A DNA stretch of 6,448 bases, taken from the NCBI GenBank assembly GCA_016926595.1, contig JAFGOG010000204.1, forward strand, positions 1-6,448, read 5' to 3'. The notes beneath the pieces were generated by a model. The model did no database searches. It saw only the letters and a list, made by a program, of their open reading frames with translations, and was not told the DNA's origin. Numbering within the stretch: the first letter of the stretch is position 1; the number at the start of each line of letters is the position of its first letter. The translations under genes and the position numbers were made by a program. Below are positions 4,311-6,448 of the stretch, in pieces. The stretch comes from Anaerolineae bacterium. Its GTDB lineage: Bacteria > Chloroflexota > Anaerolineae > JAAYZQ01.

Positions 4311-6448
4311 CCTATGCCGACATCGTCCTGAACCGCCCAACCCTCCGCTATCCGCCCGGCGGCAGCCCACCGGAGCGTGGGGACACCTCGCGGCTCGCCA
4401 GCTATACCTACCGCCTGCCGGAACGCCTGCGCAATGTGGCCCGGGTGGGTCACCTGGTCCAGGTTCCGCTACGCCGGGCTTGTGTTCTGGGGGTCATAGT
4501 CGACCTGGTCGACGCCCCGCCGCCCGCCCTCTCGCCTGAGGCGATCCGTGAAGTGACCGACATCCTCGATCCACTGCCGGTTGTAACACCAGCCCAGATT
4601 GCCCTGGCCCGTTGGATCGCCGACGAATACCTGGCCTCCCTTAGCCAGGCGATGCGCCTAATGTTGCCTCCTGGCCTGGAGGCGCGCACCTTCCTCCGCA
4701 TCATCTCTAATCCGCAGCACCCTCCCGCAGATTCCAACCCTGCAGGAGGGTCAGGCAATCTGGGACCCGATGAAGCCGCCGTACTGCGCCTGCTCAAGCG
4801 CCATCGCGGCCATGTGAGCCTGGAGGTCCTGGTTGGCCAGCTCGGCGCCCTCGACGCCGAAGCCGCCGTCCAGTCCCTGGCCGAGCAGGGTCTGGTCCAG
4901 GCACGCTATACCCTGGTCCCGCCCAAGCCGGCGCCGCCGCGCGTCCAATACGTGCGCCTGCTGGCCGACGACGAGACGCTCTCTGCCGCCTTGCCTCGCT
5001 TGGGGCGAAGCTCCAAACAGGCCGATGTTCTGCTGGCCCTGGCGCACCACGCCGGCGCACCTCTGCCGCTTGACGAGCTGTGCGCGCTGGCAGGTTGTAC
5101 CGAGGGTCCAGTGGGGGGATTGGCAGATCGAGGCTGGGTGCAGATCACGGCGCCTCGCAGGCTGGTGGTGCCCCTGCCCGGCGCAGGGCAGGCCAAGCTC
5201 GACCACGCGCCACGGCAGGCCGATACCTTGGCAGCCCTGATCAGGCACGGCGGGCCGGTCGAAAGGGATACGCTGCTGCGCGAATCGGGCGGTTCGACTG
5301 CTATTCTGCGTGAGTTAGAAGAGAAGGGGTTGCTCCGGCAGATAGAGGAGCCCCCGCTGGTGTTGCTGAACCTTCCCGCCGATCAGGTGGCCGACCGGGT
5401 CGTGGAGCTGCGCGGCGCTCAAAAGCAGCGGGCTGTGCTGGATCTGCTGCGCGGCACGACCTGCCGGGTGTGGGTCGGCGGCATCTATGCCCAGACTGGT
5501 GCCAACCTGCCAACACTGCGCGACCTGGCCAAGCACGGCCTGATCAGCCTCCATGCTCAAGAGCACGACCGGCCGGTCGCCAGCGGCCAGGAAGCGCCGC
5601 CTCAGTTGACGCCAGATCAGGAGGCCGTCTGGCAGGACTTGGAAGCTGGAGGAGCGCCGGTCACCCTTCTTCACGGCGTCACCGGGTCCGGCAAGACCGA
5701 GATCTACCTGCGGGCCGTCGAGGCAACGCTCGCCACCGGCCAACGCGCCATCGCCCTGGTGCCCGAGATCAGCCTGACAGCTCAAACTGTCCGCCGCTTC
5801 GAGGCCCGCTTTCCCGGCCGCGTGGCCGTGCTCCACAGCCAGCTCAGCCTTGGGCAGCGCTACGACGTTTGGGATCGGGTGCGGCGCGGTGAGGCCGACG
5901 TGCTGATCGGCCCCCGCTCTGCCCTCCTGGCACCGATGAACCGCCTGGGCCTGATCGTCGTCGACGAGGCGCACGATGGCTCTTACAAACAGGGAGAGCC
6001 GATCCCATTGCCGGCCTACCACGCCTGTGACGCGGCTGTGGCCCTGGGCCAGCTCACCGCTGCCCCGGTTATCCTGGGCAGCGCGACCCCAGACCTGGTC
6101 ACCTACTACCAGGCGGTGCAGGGCGCCTGTCGCCTTCTCGAGCTGCCACACCGCATCCTGGGCTACGCCCCGGGCAGCGGCCCGCCAGCCAGCACCCCCC
6201 TGCCGCCGGTGCGCCTCGTGGACCTCCGCCATGAGCTGCACGCCGGCAATCGCTCCATCTTTAGCCGGTCTCTGCAACAAGCGCTGCGCCAGACCCTCGA
6301 GGCTGGGGAGCAGGCCATCCTTTTTCTCAACCGCCGGGGCTTGTCCACCTTTGTCCTGTGCCGTGATTGTGGCTATATAGCCCGCTGCCCCAAGTGTGAC
6401 ATACCGCTTACCTACCATCGCGCTCTCGTTCCGCACCGGGACAGCACC
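4307..6448 (+). CDS. priA: Primosomal protein N' (replication restart helicase PriA), 3' end beyond window
   Basis: Superfamily 2 DNA helicase that recognises stalled forks and reloads the replisome. The frame is open for 714 codons and runs off the right edge. Seen: N-terminal 3'-end-binding domain (about 1-100; YRLPERLRNVARVGHLVQVP, then LARWIADEY); an unusually long middle (about 155-415) with several winged-helix-like stretches; Walker A GVTGSGKT (457-464); VPEISLTAQT; Walker B DEAHD (553-557) then SYKQ; GSATP (591-595); FLNRRG (673-678); and the first two zinc-binding pairs, C685/C688 and C694/C697. The family usually has DEEHD and an Arg in YHARD; here they are DEAHD and YHACD (C574). 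The start overlaps the Memo stop and has no clear ribosome site, so translation is probably coupled. The remaining zinc site and helicase lobe 2 must lie to the right. Confidence 0.95.
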   Translation, partial: MTYADIVLNRPTLRYPPGGSPPERGDTSRLASYTYRLPERLRNVARVGHLVQVPLRRACVLGVIVDLVDAPPPALSPEAIREVTDILDPLPVVTPAQIALARWIADEYLASLSQAMRLMLPPGLEARTFLRIISNPQHPPADSNPAGGSGNLGPDEAAVLRLLKRHRGHVSLEVLVGQLGALDAEAAVQSLAEQGLVQARYTLVPPKPAPPRVQYVRLLADDETLSAALPRLGRSSKQADVLLALAHHAGAPLPLDELCALAGCTEGPVGGLADRGWVQITAPRRLVVPLPGAGQAKLDHAPRQADTLAALIRHGGPVERDTLLRESGGSTAILRELEEKGLLRQIEEPPLVLLNLPADQVADRVVELRGAQKQRAVLDLLRGTTCRVWVGGIYAQTGANLPTLRDLAKHGLISLHAQEHDRPVASGQEAPPQLTPDQEAVWQDLEAGGAPVTLLHGVTGSGKTEIYLRAVEATLATGQRAIALVPEISLTAQTVRRFEARFPGRVAVLHSQLSLGQRYDVWDRVRRGEADVLIGPRSALLAPMNRLGLIVVDEAHDGSYKQGEPIPLPAYHACDAAVALGQLTAAPVILGSATPDLVTYYQAVQGACRLLELPHRILGYAPGSGPPASTPLPPVRLVDLRHELHAGNRSIFSRSLQQALRQTLEAGEQAILFLNRRGLSTFVLCRDCGYIARCPKCDIPLTYHRALVPHRDST

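Noticed and set aside
5315..6436. 373-codon open frame on the minus strand opposite priA
   Set aside because: It has no recognisable motif, and the plus-strand frame has all PriA helicase motifs. Long antisense frames are expected in GC-rich genes.
6411..6448. Possible frameshift near the right end of priA, because the sequence after TYHR does not immediately show the next Cys pair
   Set aside because: The frame stays open to the edge and the text ends within a loop of variable length in PriA, so there is too little sequence to claim a frameshift.

Overview
The window is a compact, GC-rich bacterial chromosome segment made almost entirely of housekeeping genes. It holds six intact genes and one gene cut by the right edge. 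No mobile element, CRISPR array, tRNA or rRNA is visible. Gene content and style (tmk followed by a cyclic-di-AMP receptor-like protein, an FmdB-type zinc ribbon with a Gly/Met tail, a rhomboid with a TPR tail, a Memo-family protein, and a PriA with an enlarged middle region) suggest an environmental member of Chloroflexota, perhaps Anaerolineae or Caldilineae. That placement is an inference from sequence style, not a phylogeny.

Layout. Positions 1-165 are a regulatory region: an AT-rich block with a helically phased array of a short TATCCCACAT-like repeat (11-73), then a well-formed sigma-70-type promoter (101-129). This promoter serves a two-gene operon, tmk (166-846) and a DarA/PstA-like cyclic-di-AMP receptor (843-1172), whose ends overlap in ATGA. 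A convergent gene for an FmdB-family zinc ribbon protein (1176-1589, minus strand) ends only 3 bp from darA. The 136-bp gap 1590-1725 is a divergent promoter region, with a good minus-strand promoter and two alternative hairpins in the fmdB leader. A tightly packed plus-strand operon follows: gmk (1726-2358), rhomboid-TPR (2355-3443), Memo/AmrB-like (3456-4310) and priA (4307 to the edge, open). GTGA and ATGA overlaps and a 12-nt gap imply co-transcription and translational coupling.

How the genes relate. Tmk and Gmk make dTDP and GDP, the second step toward DNA and RNA precursors, and PriA restarts stalled replication forks, so both operons centre on nucleotide supply and replication. The tmk-darA pair matches the Firmicutes order tmk-yaaQ. 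The gmk...priA order recalls the Firmicutes order gmk-rpoZ-coaBC-priA, but here rhomboid and Memo genes sit where rpoZ and coaBC would be.

Most notable points: (1) the repeat array left of tmk reads, on the minus strand, as TGGGA units every 10-11 bp. This resembles MraZ boxes and suggests a divergent mraZ/division operon just outside the window. (2) PriA appears to have about four tandem winged-helix-like modules before its helicase core, placing Walker A near residue 457 instead of about 230. (3) Gmk has Lys and Ile where GMP-binding Tyr and Ser are expected. None of these is proof of a new system, but the first two merit checking.
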